Shown: positions 7,367 to 17,227, counted from the stretch's first letter. The stretch: DNA of 64,000 nucleotides from Prochlorococcus sp. AG-418-C09 (GCA_003214355.1 QCLS01000003.1:124001-188000); one strand, 5' to 3'. Made by a program: numbers and translations. The notes: generated by a model from the letters alone, not told the origin.

Positions 7367-8805
7367 TACATTGCTTTTAAATATGGTGCGGAATCTTTTG
7401 ATTGTGATGTAGCATACAACGCAATTAAATTTGCCACTTTATCTTGGTCACCTGTTGATAAGTCCATCATTCTATCTACAAATAATAGACCAAGATACTT
7501 TGAGAAAACCCACTGCCCTTTAGTCGTTGTTCTATTGTAATGATAGTCTATAGTTTCCTTTGTCATCTTTGGTGCTACAAACTTAGAAGACTTCTTAGGA
7601 TTCTTACTTCCATTAATAATATCCTCATGCTTCTTTGCTAATCTCAATAGACGATTGTTTAAACTACCGCTTTTAGCTGCTGATTTATACACATCAATAT
7701 TTCTATACAGTTCTTTACCAGTCACCTCTCCTAGGATACGACTGTAAACACCACCACCTATCTTACCATGCTTAGCTAAAGAACCTATCGCTTCACCCTG
7801 CCACTGTAATCCTTTACCTCCAGATGTATCACGGAACTGAACCTCTATTTTCATTTGACCCTGTGTATACATCCAAACATCTAATGAGTCAAATGACTTA
7901 GCATATATGTCTTTAAAAGTATCCTCTGGTCTTGAAGCACTATAGTTTACATGTTTAAGAGTAATCTTATCACTGGTTGTTTTCTTTAGAGATATACCAA
8001 ACAATATTTTCTTATCAATAAACTCTTTGAGTAGAGCATTGTAAGAAGCAAAGTTAGTTGCTTTTGTCAACTGATCCTGAGTTACACTACACTCACATGC
8101 CCAGATATCTGCGGGTGTCCACTTGTTTAAGTTAGAAAATGGAGCTGAATCATAACTGTCGTTGACTTTCTTAAACTGTTTATTAAGCATGTCAACAAAC
8201 TTACCACCCCTGTACCATTTGTATTTGTTCTTTGTTCCTTTACCAAACTCATTATACAATGCGTTAGCAGTAGCCATACATGAATCAACCCATGCAGGTT
8301 CTTCTTCTAGAAATGCTTTGATGTCATCTAATTTTTTATCTGTATCAACTATACTCTCAACACTTTTATATTCATCATCATTTGGAGCATACTTTAAGTC
8401 TTTACTCCTACTAAATCTAACAGCAGAAAACCATGCAGCAGCTGACTCTTGTAGTGCTGTTCCTGCTGCACCACCACCTGATCCCTTGTTAGATCCAAAC
8501 CTTGTTGTCTTTTCTAGATCAGAGAGTTTCATATCAACAGTCCCACTCTTCGTGATATATTTTAACTTACCATTACCTTTTATAGCAGCGTTTAATTTAT
8601 CATGTATCTTTTCATCCATAGTATCAGCAGCGTCTTTGAGTAGACCAATTATCTTTGGGTCTTTAACCTGTACAGCATACTTGCCACCTTTCATGAACTC
8701 TAGAGGAGTTCCTTTTTGTATGGCATCTAACAATACAGCAGCACGTGACGTTCCTACACCTGTTGGGTCATTGCTTCGTAGATCTTTTGGTGATAGTGCT
8801 CCCAT
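7366..8805 (-). CDS. PD-(D/E)XK nuclease-like protein
   Basis: A 479-aa protein. The central part has TPADIW (D233) followed about 40 residues later by FGISLKK (S272-L-K274), the typical spacing and sequence context of PD-(D/E)XK nucleases of the restriction-endonuclease fold. A Gly-rich GSNKGSGGG and ALQE (E120) precede. The C-terminal ~180 residues are basic and may bind nucleic acid. It is joined by start-stop overlaps both to the oxygenase upstream and to the ligase-like gene downstream. It could alternatively be an inactive structural protein with this fold; E replaced by S in the ExK triplet occurs in some active members. Confidence 0.5.
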   Translation of the reverse strand: MGALSPKDLRSNDPTGVGTSRAAVLLDAIQKGTPLEFMKGGKYAVQVKDPKIIGLLKDAADTMDEKIHDKLNAAIKGNGKLKYITKSGTVDMKLSDLEKTTRFGSNKGSGGGAAGTALQESAAAWFSAVRFSRSKDLKYAPNDDEYKSVESIVDTDKKLDDIKAFLEEEPAWVDSCMATANALYNEFGKGTKNKYKWYRGGKFVDMLNKQFKKVNDSYDSAPFSNLNKWTPADIWACECSVTQDQLTKATNFASYNALLKEFIDKKILFGISLKKTTSDKITLKHVNYSASRPEDTFKDIYAKSFDSLDVWMYTQGQMKIEVQFRDTSGGKGLQWQGEAIGSLAKHGKIGGGVYSRILGEVTGKELYRNIDVYKSAAKSGSLNNRLLRLAKKHEDIINGSKNPKKSSKFVAPKMTKETIDYHYNRTTTKGQWVFSKYLGLLFVDRMMDLSTGDQDKVANLIALYATSQSKDSAPYLKAM

Positions 8806-9398
8806 TAGAATTGTTTCCAGTACTTCGGATGTGTGAGTCCTCCTTCTTTATTTAGATCTGTGTTAGTGAGTAACACGTCTCCTGCTAGACTCCAACGGTG
8901 TCCAGTATTATATGTCATGTGTCTCAAGTTGGCAGGGAATATTAGTAGGTCACCCTCCTGTGTGTTCTCCTCCCAGACAGATGTGTTAAGAAAATTCTTC
9001 TCTGCGTCAGCAAATGCCTGTGGGAACCACTCGTTCTGACTATCCTTAGTAAAGCATAGTGGGTCTTGTGTGTCCAAGTAATACACCCATGATATATGAG
9101 CAGGGTCATGACAATGATTAGGAACTGAACAGTCCTCACCACTGATAGCATACCATGTCTTCATGAAATGAATATTATATTCTACGTTCATAGATGCTAG
9201 GTACTGATCTATACAGTCATTGATCTCTAGCATAAAACTATTAAGTTGTGGGTCAAGATGTACTAACACCTTACCATTTAACTCTCCTGTTAGACCTTCA
9301 TTGAACATGTGATGTTCATACCTCTTGGCAACCCAATCAGTATAGTCTATTAAATTAAATTTACCTACAGTTGTAGGAAATAGATTAATCTTTTCCAT
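8805..9398 (-). CDS. 2OG-Fe(II) oxygenase-like protein
   Basis: A 197-aa protein of the short marine-phage oxygenase type: FPTTVGKF at the N-terminus, NHCHD (H95, H97) followed by SWVYYLD, then GDLLIFPANLRH (H160) and HRWSLAGDVLL (R168). This is the H-x-H/D ... H ... R layout seen in putative 2OG-Fe(II) oxygenases (PF13759 type). The substrate is unknown. It shares TAATG overlaps with both neighbours. Confidence 0.8.
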   Translation of the reverse strand: MEKINLFPTTVGKFNLIDYTDWVAKRYEHHMFNEGLTGELNGKVLVHLDPQLNSFMLEINDCIDQYLASMNVEYNIHFMKTWYAISGEDCSVPNHCHDPAHISWVYYLDTQDPLCFTKDSQNEWFPQAFADAEKNFLNTSVWEENTQEGDLLIFPANLRHMTYNTGHRWSLAGDVLLTNTDLNKEGGLTHPKYWKQF

Positions 9399-9904
9399 TA
9401 TATTGGTATCAATGATAGCATATTATTAGGAGGAGCCGTGTGTGTTGTGACATCAAATCCTATTGTGATTCTTGGAGTCTCAAACTTCTCGTTAACAATA
9501 ACTTCATGCTGTCTGTGACCAGGTCCTATGTAGATATTACCTACCTCATTTACTATTGAGTAGTCAGCAAAACGAGTTGTAGTATCATGTGGAACTATAC
9601 TTATATAACCATGGTAGTCCCAGTCGTGGTTATGCCATTTCAATACTTGATCTGGGTAATGATAATTGATCCATGACTGCATCCACTTACCATCATCAGG
9701 TATAAGATTCTTCAGTTCAACAAACAACTCATACGCTAGAGCGTTAGGTGCTGCTAAAGAAAAGAAATTATACTTGTAGTATGACCACGTAGAATCTTCA
9801 CCAAATATATTCTGATGAAAATCCCAACACTCACTTACAAGATCTACAAATTCTTGGTGGTTGTTAAGTATCAACTCAGAGGTATGTACTTTATGGTCCT
9901 TCAT
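9398..9904 (-). CDS. 2OG-Fe(II) oxygenase-like protein
   Basis: A 168-aa protein with WHNHDWDYHGYIS (H91, H93, D94), GPGHRQH (H130/H133) and PRITIGFDV (R145), consistent with a double-stranded beta-helix Fe(II)/2OG enzyme. It differs in sequence from its neighbour at 8805..9398, so it is not a recent duplicate. The start overlaps the stop of the 58-aa gene upstream by 14 bases. Confidence 0.75.
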   Translation of the reverse strand: MKDHKVHTSELILNNHQEFVDLVSECWDFHQNIFGEDSTWSYYKYNFFSLAAPNALAYELFVELKNLIPDDGKWMQSWINYHYPDQVLKWHNHDWDYHGYISIVPHDTTTRFADYSIVNEVGNIYIGPGHRQHEVIVNEKFETPRITIGFDVTTHTAPPNNMLSLIPI

Positions 9905-10067
9905 GTATTTGTATGAAAGGATTATCTCCTTGTCTAGACTTGTTGTATATAATTATTCTATCGTTTTTATAGTCTGGAACGAACTCTAACTCATCAGTAT
10001 TAGGCCACATCATTTCTTGGTAAAGAGAATTGAGTTTTGCCATGTCATCATATAGATCACCTGTCAT
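9891..10067 (-). CDS. Conserved small protein linked to mazG
   Basis: A 58-aa protein when started at the ATG at 10067, which overlaps the mazG stop by 11 bases; the frame is open to 10109. It begins MTGDLYDDMAKLNSLYQEM and ends with a strand-rich part containing PDYKNDRIIIY. I recognise it as a small protein that often follows mazG in marine T4-like phages. No function known to me. Confidence 0.65.
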   Translation of the reverse strand: MTGDLYDDMAKLNSLYQEMMWPNTDELEFVPDYKNDRIIIYNKSRQGDNPFIQIHEGP

Positions 10068-10467
10068 CTGCTGCTCTGTTCTCTGATTTATAGATGTCAA
10101 ATGTTCCACTAGGATATCTCTTCTCTAATTTCTTGACGTTCATCTCTAAGACATCTTCAAAGTCTACACCTAATGCCATACATGCTTGTGCTACGTACCA
10201 CATAACGTCACCCAACTCAATAAGAAGATGTTCTCTATTACTGTCACTCCAAGGCTTACCTTGGAAGACCATCTTCTTAACGATCTCCAAGAACTCTCCG
10301 CTTTCAGCAGCAAGGCCAACACCAGAAGTGGTAAGACGTTCAATATTGGCACCCTGTCTGTCAAGTTCAACCAGACGATCAGCAAGATCGACAAAATCTT
10401 TAGAACAATCGGATGTGACAGCATCCACGAACTCCTCGTAACGTTTAAAATCTATTTGTTTTTTCAT
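10057..10467 (-). CDS. mazG: MazG nucleotide pyrophosphohydrolase
   Basis: A 136-aa all-helical protein. AAESGEFLE (E55, E58) and ELGDVMWYV (E84, D87) give the ExxE...ExxD metal-binding pattern of the MazG family, which hydrolyses nucleoside triphosphates to monophosphates. Phage MazG has been proposed to adjust alarmone or nucleotide pools in the host. It overlaps the upstream 86-aa gene by four bases, in an operon with gp41. Confidence 0.9.
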   Translation of the reverse strand: MKKQIDFKRYEEFVDAVTSDCSKDFVDLADRLVELDRQGANIERLTTSGVGLAAESGEFLEIVKKMVFQGKPWSDSNREHLLIELGDVMWYVAQACMALGVDFEDVLEMNVKKLEKRYPSGTFDIYKSENRAADDR

Positions 10468-10724
10468 GATTTAGCATCAATAACTTTAGCGGTTTCAATG
10501 TCATCACTCTCATCTGGATTAGTATGGTGTGTGACTTCTTTTAATGTCTTGACATATTCTAAGACATGTTCTCTGATCTCCATCAGTTCATCGTAGCAAC
10601 CCTGATTGTGAGCACAACCTCTGAGGTGGTGGTCAGGTGCTAGGAGTGATTCAGTAAACAGAGCAAGTGCTCTATCATATTTGATAGCAGGAGTCTCTTC
10701 TCCTACAGATGCTTGGTCTTTCAT
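10464..10724 (-). CDS. Conserved small protein, function unknown
   Basis: An 86-aa mostly helical, acidic protein with a His/Cys stretch (HHLRGCAHNQGC, ~32-43) that could bind a metal. It lies two bases after gp41 and overlaps mazG. No enzyme motif seen. Confidence 0.65.
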   Translation of the reverse strand: MKDQASVGEETPAIKYDRALALFTESLLAPDHHLRGCAHNQGCYDELMEIREHVLEYVKTLKEVTHHTNPDESDDIETAKVIDAKS

Positions 10725-10726
10725 AA

Positions 10727-12106
10727 TTAAAACTTAAAGTCATTGAACTTACCCTTAGATTGAGTAAGTGCCTTGACTGTATCTTGGTTCAGAACAACTT
10801 GACCTGAGTCCATGATGTTATTCTGTGCCTCTTGTTCAACATTATACAGTCTCATCTTCGCTCTGTCAATACCTACAACAAAACGTTTGTTAAGTGTGGG
10901 ATCATAGTATCTATTCTTCAACTGTTTGACCATTATCTGATTCTGTTCCTCCAATTCCTCCGTAGATATAAGAGCAAACATAAGATCAGCAGTTGCGGGA
11001 AGCCCAAAACTTTCGCTTGTATCAGTAAGATCAACATCACTACTCCCATAGCCAGAACGAGTCGTCTGAGTAGCGGAGACGAGTGGTACATTAAACTCAA
11101 CTGCAAGACCACGGAGCTCTTCCGCAATCGACTTAACCATGGTATATGAATTGACCGACGCATTTCTAAACCTCTGCGATGTACAGATATTTAGATAGTC
11201 TATGAATATTATCTCTGGTCTGAATGCTTTCTTTAATGCCAGATCATTTAAGAGTGCTCGGAAGTGACCCGCATGTGCTGACGCAGTGGGGTACTCTTTT
11301 ACTATGAGTTTACCTTGTGTCTTCTTAGATAAGTCTGTGATCTTATTCTCAAACATTATCTTAGGTAACTGTGCCAGTGTTTGTATGTCTACGTTGAGGA
11401 GGTTTGCGTCAATTCGTTCAGCAATTTTCTCTTCTGCCATCTCCATTGTAATATAGAGTACGTTCCTCCCTTGGAGCAACACGGAGCTAGCGACGTGGCA
11501 CATGAATAGAGATTTCCCGACACCTGTACCAGCCAACGCGATGTTAAGAGTCTTATTAGGTAGACCACCTTTTGTAATTTTGTTAAAGAAGTCAAGGTCA
11601 AAGGGTACTTTGGTTTCAACTCTGTGATAACTTTCGTATCTTTCTTCGTAGTCATCTATGTAATCGTGTCCTATATGATTATCAAACGACACACCAAGAG
11701 CGTCCGATAGTATACTTGGTATAGCATCGGCACTCTTCTTATCATCAGAACCATCTGCTATCTTGATTGATTCCATCAACGCAAGATAAATCGCACGGTC
11801 TTGGCACCACTTCTCAGTAGTATCCAACAACCAATCTAGTTCTGTTTTCTCTTTATCAAACGACTCTAAAGTCTGGTGTATCTGCTTGAACTGATCATCA
11901 CTAAGTGTAGATATCTTACCTACTTCAATGGTAAGGGCTTCAACTGTTGGAACAGCAGAATACTTTACGAAGTATTTATGAATTACATCGAATAGATGTT
12001 GATCTGTTCTGTCCTCAAAATATTCTTGTTTGACAAACGGAAGTACTCTCCGAGGATAATCCTCAGTTAACAGTAAGTTCTTCAGTATCAGTGTCTCCAC
12101 CTTCAT
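10727..12106 (-). CDS. 41: Replicative DNA helicase gp41
   Basis: A DnaB-type hexameric helicase that unwinds DNA at the fork. Walker A AGTGVGKS lies near residues 192-199 (counting from the ATG at 12106), followed by the RecA core with IIFIDYLN and SATQTTRSG-like segments. The N-terminal ~150 residues are helical as in DnaB. Two starts are possible, 12121 and 12106, both inside the end of the upstream oxygenase gene. At 459 aa it is close to T4 gp41 (475 aa). Confidence 0.92.
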   Translation of the reverse strand: MKVETLILKNLLLTEDYPRRVLPFVKQEYFEDRTDQHLFDVIHKYFVKYSAVPTVEALTIEVGKISTLSDDQFKQIHQTLESFDKEKTELDWLLDTTEKWCQDRAIYLALMESIKIADGSDDKKSADAIPSILSDALGVSFDNHIGHDYIDDYEERYESYHRVETKVPFDLDFFNKITKGGLPNKTLNIALAGTGVGKSLFMCHVASSVLLQGRNVLYITMEMAEEKIAERIDANLLNVDIQTLAQLPKIMFENKITDLSKKTQGKLIVKEYPTASAHAGHFRALLNDLALKKAFRPEIIFIDYLNICTSQRFRNASVNSYTMVKSIAEELRGLAVEFNVPLVSATQTTRSGYGSSDVDLTDTSESFGLPATADLMFALISTEELEEQNQIMVKQLKNRYYDPTLNKRFVVGIDRAKMRLYNVEQEAQNNIMDSGQVVLNQDTVKALTQSKGKFNDFKF

Positions 12107-12671
12107 AGACTTCCTCTTCAATAAAAAAATTAAATGATATAGTAGACCTCATCTTGGAGGACTTGTTCATGGGAGCAGCATGCTCTAACCATGATGGGAA
12201 GATAATCATATCACCCTCTTGTACCCAAGGGGTAATGACATTCGCCTTGCTATTAATCATACCACTTGTCGCAAGTAATGTCTCTAATGGATGATGAAAG
12301 TTTGTTGCCTTATGCTCATTCGGATCGAAGTGAACATAGTATACACCAGACCATTGACCTGGTGAGTGGATATGTTTCTCTTGCCAGTGCTTAGTCTCAT
12401 AGACATTCATCCATAAGTCTGTCAAAATCATATTACCATAACATTGTGCTTCTGTCTGGAACTCATCTAGTGTGGGTGTGAATGCGTCTAAACATTCTCC
12501 AATAGGAAACTTGCCTGACCCATAGGATGTAAACAGGTCACAGTTCCACTGGTCAGGTACATCAGTTTTAAATTTATTATCTTTATAATATTCTTCTACT
12601 CTTGCTTTGATAGCATCGTTATCATCTATGTGATACCTGTAGAGGAGTGTGGGGAATGCTTCTACTTTCAT
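12063..12671 (-). CDS. 2OG-Fe(II) oxygenase-like protein
   Basis: A 202-aa protein with FPTLLYRY at the start, [17 protein letters not shown] (H100, H102), [13 protein letters not shown] (H164) and MRSTISFNF (R175), matching the short PF13759-type 2OG-Fe(II) oxygenases. It is wedged between uvsX (4-base ATGA overlap) and gp41 (overlap of about 44 bases), so it is made with the replication proteins. Confidence 0.82.
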   Translation of the reverse strand: MKVEAFPTLLYRYHIDDNDAIKARVEEYYKDNKFKTDVPDQWNCDLFTSYGSGKFPIGECLDAFTPTLDEFQTEAQCYGNMILTDLWMNVYETKHWQEKHIHSPGQWSGVYYVHFDPNEHKATNFHHPLETLLATSGMINSKANVITPWVQEGDMIIFPSWLEHAAPMNKSSKMRSTISFNFFIEEEVYEGGDTDTEELTVN

Positions 12672-13678
12672 GATCCGTATTTAAACTCCTGTCCTGCTGC
12701 CCAATCTAATTTCTCCATCACTTCTCCTGTGAAGTATTTGTCAGGATCCTTGAGAATAGCAGAAGGGTACACGCTAGACTCCCCAACAACAACACGGTTA
12801 CCTTTACGTTCAAAAACTCCATACTTCTCACCCAGTTCCAGTAGCCCGTAATATTTGTCAAGTCCACGTTCATCATAGTACAGTCTGATACTAACACTTG
12901 CATTCTCCTTTGATAATCTGCTCTTAGCAGTCTTTGCTTTAATGATATTACCTATCACTTCCTTACCATCTTTCTCTTTAGACTTGGTAAGATATATGAT
13001 TGTAGACGCAGCATACTTAAGTCCACTACCTCCACCCATTTCTTTGGTAGGTACGTAAGCACCAACCACATCATATGTATGATTGGTCACAAGCATAGGT
13101 ACGTTTGCTTTGCCTAATTTTAATGTAAGTATTCTAAAGATTGCCTTAACAACTTGTGCTCTTGTCATGTCACGAGTGTCTTTACCTTGTGCTGAGTCTT
13201 CTAACTCTTTACTTGTTGACAACATGCCAAGAGAATCTAACACAAACATTAAGGGTTTGCGATCTTTTTCTGGTTGTTCTAAATATTTGTCTAATATTCT
13301 GATTGCCTGTGTACGAAACTCCTGTACTGTAGTGACAGGTACGAGCATCATACGTGTGGTGTCCACGTTACGATCCTCCATCATCTGTTTACTGATAGCA
13401 GCTTCAGACTCAAAGTATATAACTCCTGCGTCTTTGTTCTCTCTTAGAAAGTTCTCTACAACACCAAGACAAAAGAATGTCTTACCTGTAGATGATTCTC
13501 CTGCGATAGCAGTGATCTTATTAGAAGGGATACCACCATTGATACTACCACTGACCAGTGCGTTAAAAATATAAGAACCAGTATCTACATACCCTCCTAT
13601 ATCTCCTACTGATCCATCCGCAAGTATTCCTGCGTAGTCGTTACCTATTTCTTTAACGACATCTTTCAAAAAACTCAT
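12668..13678 (-). CDS. uvsX: RecA-like recombinase UvsX
   Basis: A 336-aa strand-exchange protein. GESSTGKT (60-67) is the Walker A motif; FVLDSLGML is Walker [12 protein letters not shown] and the Gly-rich [11 protein letters not shown] match the L2/core region of UvsX. It promotes homologous pairing in recombination-dependent replication together with UvsY (36397..36810). It overlaps the polymerase gene by four bases. Confidence 0.93.
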   Translation of the reverse strand: MSFLKDVVKEIGNDYAGILADGSVGDIGGYVDTGSYIFNALVSGSINGGIPSNKITAIAGESSTGKTFFCLGVVENFLRENKDAGVIYFESEAAISKQMMEDRNVDTTRMMLVPVTTVQEFRTQAIRILDKYLEQPEKDRKPLMFVLDSLGMLSTSKELEDSAQGKDTRDMTRAQVVKAIFRILTLKLGKANVPMLVTNHTYDVVGAYVPTKEMGGGSGLKYAASTIIYLTKSKEKDGKEVIGNIIKAKTAKSRLSKENASVSIRLYYDERGLDKYYGLLELGEKYGVFERKGNRVVVGESSVYPSAILKDPDKYFTGEVMEKLDWAAGQEFKYGS

Positions 13679-16167
13679 GTAAATAAAAACTCAAGCGATG
13701 ATTTCTTCTCTGTATCCCATCCTATCACATTAGTGATGATTTGTAAAGGATCAAGAAAAGATTTTTTAAAACTGATCTTGTGATCAATACATTCCTCTAG
13801 TCCAAGTTCCCTCGGAAATGTGTTGAGGAATGATAGTACGTTTTCTCCAGTATAATTTGTGCGACCTACCTTCATGTAGATATATTTTATCTTTTCTCCT
13901 TCTTGAATGAGAGGGTACTTGTTCTCCAGTTTCTTTTGAGCGACATAAAAATTATACAGGAGAGATCCACGAACATGTAGCGGGCATCCCTTTGAATACA
14001 CGTCTGTGTCTGATTTGAATTTGCGTAGTCCATTGACCGACCTCGGAAATGCAATGTCTTCTGGTGGTAGAGAGTAGAACTCTTTCTTAAAGTCATCTAT
14101 AAACTTTATGAGTTCATCCTGCTCACCAGTCATCATTATGTTTAGTGCGTCCTTAATAGCTTTACGACAAGGCATCGGAGTAGAGGACTTGACTGCCTCG
14201 ATACCCATCATCTTCAGCTTTGGTTGATTGTATCTGACACCTTCACTGTCCCACACGTTGAGGATGTATCTTTTCTTAGCAGTCCAGATACCTCTAGCAG
14301 CAATGTTCTCTCGCTTCATAAACATCTTCTGTTCATAAGCGTTAGTGTACTCTGCCAACTCAGTGTACGATCTATCAATGAAGGGTTCTATTTTTTCCTT
14401 ACATGCCTTGTCAAGAAAATCAACTACCTTCTCTTGACTTACTTCCTTATCACCATAAACTTTAGTAACTAAATCATCCAAACAGATGTAGATACTATCT
14501 GTATCACTAGCGATAACATAATCTTTTTCATTACTATTTAACAGTTTGTTTAAGTAACCATTTACTTTGTTTTCGATCCAACGAATTGATACCTGACCTG
14601 ACAATGTAATTGCTTCAGCGTTTCTCAGATTATAATATCTGAAGTACTGATTACCAATAGCACCATAGGCAGAGTTAAGTTGAATCTTACGTGCCATCTG
14701 TATATTATTATACTTACTGATACTCTTCTCTAGATCTTTAGTAGGTGCCTTCTCATACTCCTGCTTTGCCATGAGCATAAGCTTCTTACTTTGTACACGT
14801 TCATCGTATATCTTCTGCATCATCTCTGGTAAGAAACCATGGATGTCCTTACGATACTGAGCACCATTAGCACACGTAGCAAACTGTGGATCTATCTTGT
14901 CTGTTTGATTGAGGAGTCTCTCAACATTAGCAGAGGGATGGCGGGATTCCCAGAGCGTCTCTGGGGAAATATTATATTGCATAATGAGATGAGGGTACAG
15001 AGAGTTAAGATCAAAAGACACCACCCACTCATACTTTCCAGGTATCGGTTCCTTGACGTATGCTCCTGCGTATTTCTCATCTTTGTTTGATCTCTTTGCG
15101 GGGGGTACGACAACGTTTCTCTCCTTTAAAAAATTGTATATCAATGTGTCCCACATTCTAACCTGATAGTACACATCTTTCAAGTTCACCTTAGCGTCAT
15201 ATGCTAGGGCAACAGCAAGTTCAAGGAGCTTCATCTTATCCTCTAACTGTAGAACAAGTTCCACGTCCTTGATGTTGTAGTCGATAAACTTCTGCCAGTC
15301 CTTCGTGTAGAAGTCCTTGAAGTTTTCATACTCACTGTGATCTAATTTCTTCTGACCTAGTTCAACAAATGCTATGTGATCTAGTCTATATGATTCCTGA
15401 TTTGTATATGTAAATTTCTTATACAGATCCATGTAGTCTAGTACATTGATCCCCATAAGATTGTATAGAATATTTGTTCTACCTTTTATCTCTATCTCTT
15501 CACTCTTTACCATGCCCCATGGGGACATCATCTTTAATTCTTTCTCTCCGAATAGACGTTCAAGACGACCACAGATATAAGGTACGTCATACAACTCGAC
15601 ATTCCACCCTGTAAGAACATCTGGGAAGTCAGTTTGCCAATAAGCAAGGAAGCACTGTAACAGATGTTTCTCATCGTCACAGTAGATAAAATCAACATCC
15701 TTACGGGTATTGTGATAATCCCTCGTCGCGAATACTTTAAGTTTACGTGTCTGATAATCCTGTACTGTGATCGCCAGTAGTTGTTCCGCACATTCACGTA
15801 CGTTAGGAAAGCCATTTTCACATGCGACTTCAATATCAAGTGATGTAATCTTGAGAGTCTTGATATCGTAGTCAACTTCGTTGGAGAACTCCTCAGAAAT
15901 ATATTGATATAAGAACCTATCATAACCATGTACCTCAAAATTCTCTACGTCTTTGTACTTGTCTTTAAAGTCACGTGCCTGACCTACAGTATCAAATCGT
16001 ATAGGTTTAGCATAGCGACCATCCAGAGTTTTGTATTCTGTTATCTGATTGCTGACTACGTAGAGAGTAGGAGAAAATTTAAACTTACGTTGAATACGTT
16101 GTCCATTCTCATATCCTATGTAGAGAAGATTGTTACCAATCAGATTTACATTGGTATAGAAACTCAT
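13675..16167 (-). CDS. 43: Family B DNA polymerase gp43
   Basis: An 830-aa replicative polymerase with proofreading. Exonuclease motifs: SLDIE (D111, E113), NVELYD (N189, D194), YNIKD (Y297, D301). Polymerase motifs: [13 protein letters not shown] (~384-395); [14 protein letters not shown] (~494-506); [10 protein letters not shown] (D555, D557). All catalytic acids are present. It is slightly shorter than T4 gp43 (898 aa). It overlaps both the Sm-like gene upstream and uvsX downstream by four bases. Confidence 0.96.
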   Translation of the reverse strand: MSFYTNVNLIGNNLLYIGYENGQRIQRKFKFSPTLYVVSNQITEYKTLDGRYAKPIRFDTVGQARDFKDKYKDVENFEVHGYDRFLYQYISEEFSNEVDYDIKTLKITSLDIEVACENGFPNVRECAEQLLAITVQDYQTRKLKVFATRDYHNTRKDVDFIYCDDEKHLLQCFLAYWQTDFPDVLTGWNVELYDVPYICGRLERLFGEKELKMMSPWGMVKSEEIEIKGRTNILYNLMGINVLDYMDLYKKFTYTNQESYRLDHIAFVELGQKKLDHSEYENFKDFYTKDWQKFIDYNIKDVELVLQLEDKMKLLELAVALAYDAKVNLKDVYYQVRMWDTLIYNFLKERNVVVPPAKRSNKDEKYAGAYVKEPIPGKYEWVVSFDLNSLYPHLIMQYNISPETLWESRHPSANVERLLNQTDKIDPQFATCANGAQYRKDIHGFLPEMMQKIYDERVQSKKLMLMAKQEYEKAPTKDLEKSISKYNNIQMARKIQLNSAYGAIGNQYFRYYNLRNAEAITLSGQVSIRWIENKVNGYLNKLLNSNEKDYVIASDTDSIYICLDDLVTKVYGDKEVSQEKVVDFLDKACKEKIEPFIDRSYTELAEYTNAYEQKMFMKRENIAARGIWTAKKRYILNVWDSEGVRYNQPKLKMMGIEAVKSSTPMPCRKAIKDALNIMMTGEQDELIKFIDDFKKEFYSLPPEDIAFPRSVNGLRKFKSDTDVYSKGCPLHVRGSLLYNFYVAQKKLENKYPLIQEGEKIKYIYMKVGRTNYTGENVLSFLNTFPRELGLEECIDHKISFKKSFLDPLQIITNVIGWDTEKKSSLEFLFT

Positions 16168-16412
16168 TTAGTTACCATCTTATACTTGTCAAGAATTTCT
16201 TGCTTGGGTTCTAAGATTGTAGCAATAGTGTCAGAATAAATCAAGACATCTTCATCATCTGTATGCAATGGCCAAGGTTCCAGAGTGCCATCATCCTTAA
16301 TAAGATATGGTTGTTCTAGATGGGCAGCGGGTTCCTCATCCAAAGTTTCAATTTTAGTTATCAGGTAGATCCCCGACTTCAGTAGGAGGAGTTGCGTTTC
16401 CATCTTCTTCAT
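16164..16412 (-). CDS. Sm-like small protein (third tandem copy)
   Basis: An 82-aa protein (79 aa if started at the ATG at 16403). TQLLLLKSGIYLITKI, a central PY/PW segment and VLIYSDTIATILEPKQEIL align by eye with the two genes just upstream and with 34540..34932. The family resembles the Sm-like proteins of putative cyanophage origin whose crystal structure was reported by the JCSG. This copy is the shortest and lacks the TGEE of the Sm1 part. It overlaps its upstream paralogue by up to 59 bases. Confidence 0.6.
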   Translation of the reverse strand: MKKMETQLLLLKSGIYLITKIETLDEEPAAHLEQPYLIKDDGTLEPWPLHTDDEDVLIYSDTIATILEPKQEILDKYKMVTK

Positions 16413-16794
16413 TCATAATTTTTTCTGCTTCACTAAACATAGATTCTAGATCCTGCTCCTCATAACTGAGGTTGAATCTTTCTTCATGCTTCTTGAAGTT
16501 TTCATTGTATCTGTCTTCATCAACAGCAGACAGATATTGTGTAGCAAGTGCGTCAAGTGGATTGTACACTGTGACTACGTGACTACCTGGTAAAAAGTAA
16601 TCTCTATCCTTAGACAGAGGTGCCCAAGGAAACCATTCAATCTGATATCCTTGACCTGTTTGTGAGTCAACAATCTCTAGACGAAATGGTTTGTTTAAAC
16701 GATACCCTAATGGTTTATCTGTTTCTGGTTCAACTATCTCTTGTACTGTAGATATAACTTCTTCACCAGTTCTCAACATCAACAGTTTAATCAT
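16354..16794 (-). CDS. Sm-like protein (second tandem copy)
   Basis: A 146-aa protein. IKLLMLRTGEEVISTVQE (1-18) corresponds to the first two strands of an Sm fold, FPWAPLSKDRDYFL and HVVTVYNPLDALATQYL to the last strands. The ~50-residue C-terminal tail is acidic and flexible. Sm/Lsm/Hfq proteins form rings that bind RNA; whether this one does is inference. It overlaps its upstream paralogue by four bases. Confidence 0.65.
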   Translation of the reverse strand: MIKLLMLRTGEEVISTVQEIVEPETDKPLGYRLNKPFRLEIVDSQTGQGYQIEWFPWAPLSKDRDYFLPGSHVVTVYNPLDALATQYLSAVDEDRYNENFKKHEERFNLSYEEQDLESMFSEAEKIMNEEDGNATPPTEVGDLPDN

Positions 16795-17162
16795 ACAACC
16801 TCAGTAGGTGTGACAGGTGGTTCACCCTGATCTCCTGTCTTTGATCTCACGTTAGAGAGATATGTTTGTAGGATACTAGGTGATGGTTCCATTACTGATA
16901 TCACATAGTCAGGTGTGATAGCGATCTTCTGATCAATAGTAAATGGATTCCATGGTGTGTATCTGATCTTAACTTCTTGATCTTCAAACGTTTCCATATT
17001 TACAGGTGTCTCAGGATCTTCAGTGATCTTTACCTTGTATGGTATGGTCATGATGTATGCCTGTCTTTTGCCAGTCTCTTTATCAACTGCCTCCTGTAGA
17101 TCACAGATGATATTGTCTCCATCACGTGTGAATACTAATTTAATTCTTTCTTCTGCTATCAT
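16791..17162 (-). CDS. Sm-like protein (first tandem copy)
   Basis: A 123-aa protein. IKLVFTRDGDNIICDLQEAV and TPWNPFTIDQKIAI...YVISVMEPSPSILQTYL align with the other three Sm-like proteins. It is the first gene after a near-perfect sigma70 promoter (17184..17212), with a leader of only about 15 bases and no clear ribosome site, and it heads the operon that continues into gp43. Confidence 0.62.
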   Translation of the reverse strand: MIAEERIKLVFTRDGDNIICDLQEAVDKETGKRQAYIMTIPYKVKITEDPETPVNMETFEDQEVKIRYTPWNPFTIDQKIAITPDYVISVMEPSPSILQTYLSNVRSKTGDQGEPPVTPTEVV

Positions 17163-17183
17163 GGCAAATTAATGTATGCATAT

Positions 17184-17212
17184 ATTATAAAAGGGGAACC
17201 GACATTTGTCAA
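17184..17212 (-). promoter_or_regulatory. Consensus sigma70 promoter
   Basis: TTGACA at 17207..17212 and TATAAT at 17184..17189 on the minus strand, separated by exactly 17 bases. Both hexamers are perfect. The -35 and spacer lie inside the hairpin of the hsp20 terminator. It should fire with unmodified host polymerase and start near 17177, driving the Sm-like genes, gp43 and the genes below. Confidence 0.8.
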
Positions 17213-17220
17213 TCCCCCTT
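17187..17220 (-). terminator. Rho-independent terminator after hsp20, overlapping a promoter
   Basis: AAGGGG ... GACA-AA-TGTC ... CCCCTT followed by TTATAAT on the minus strand. The long hairpin ends hsp20 transcripts; the same bases supply the -35 of the next promoter. Confidence 0.65.
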
Positions 17221-17227
17221 ATGTATG

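Noticed and set aside
8162-8836. A 224-aa plus-strand open frame opposite the nuclease-like gene
   Set aside because: Shadow frame with Ser/Leu-rich low-quality composition and no ribosome site; the minus-strand gene has recognisable motifs.
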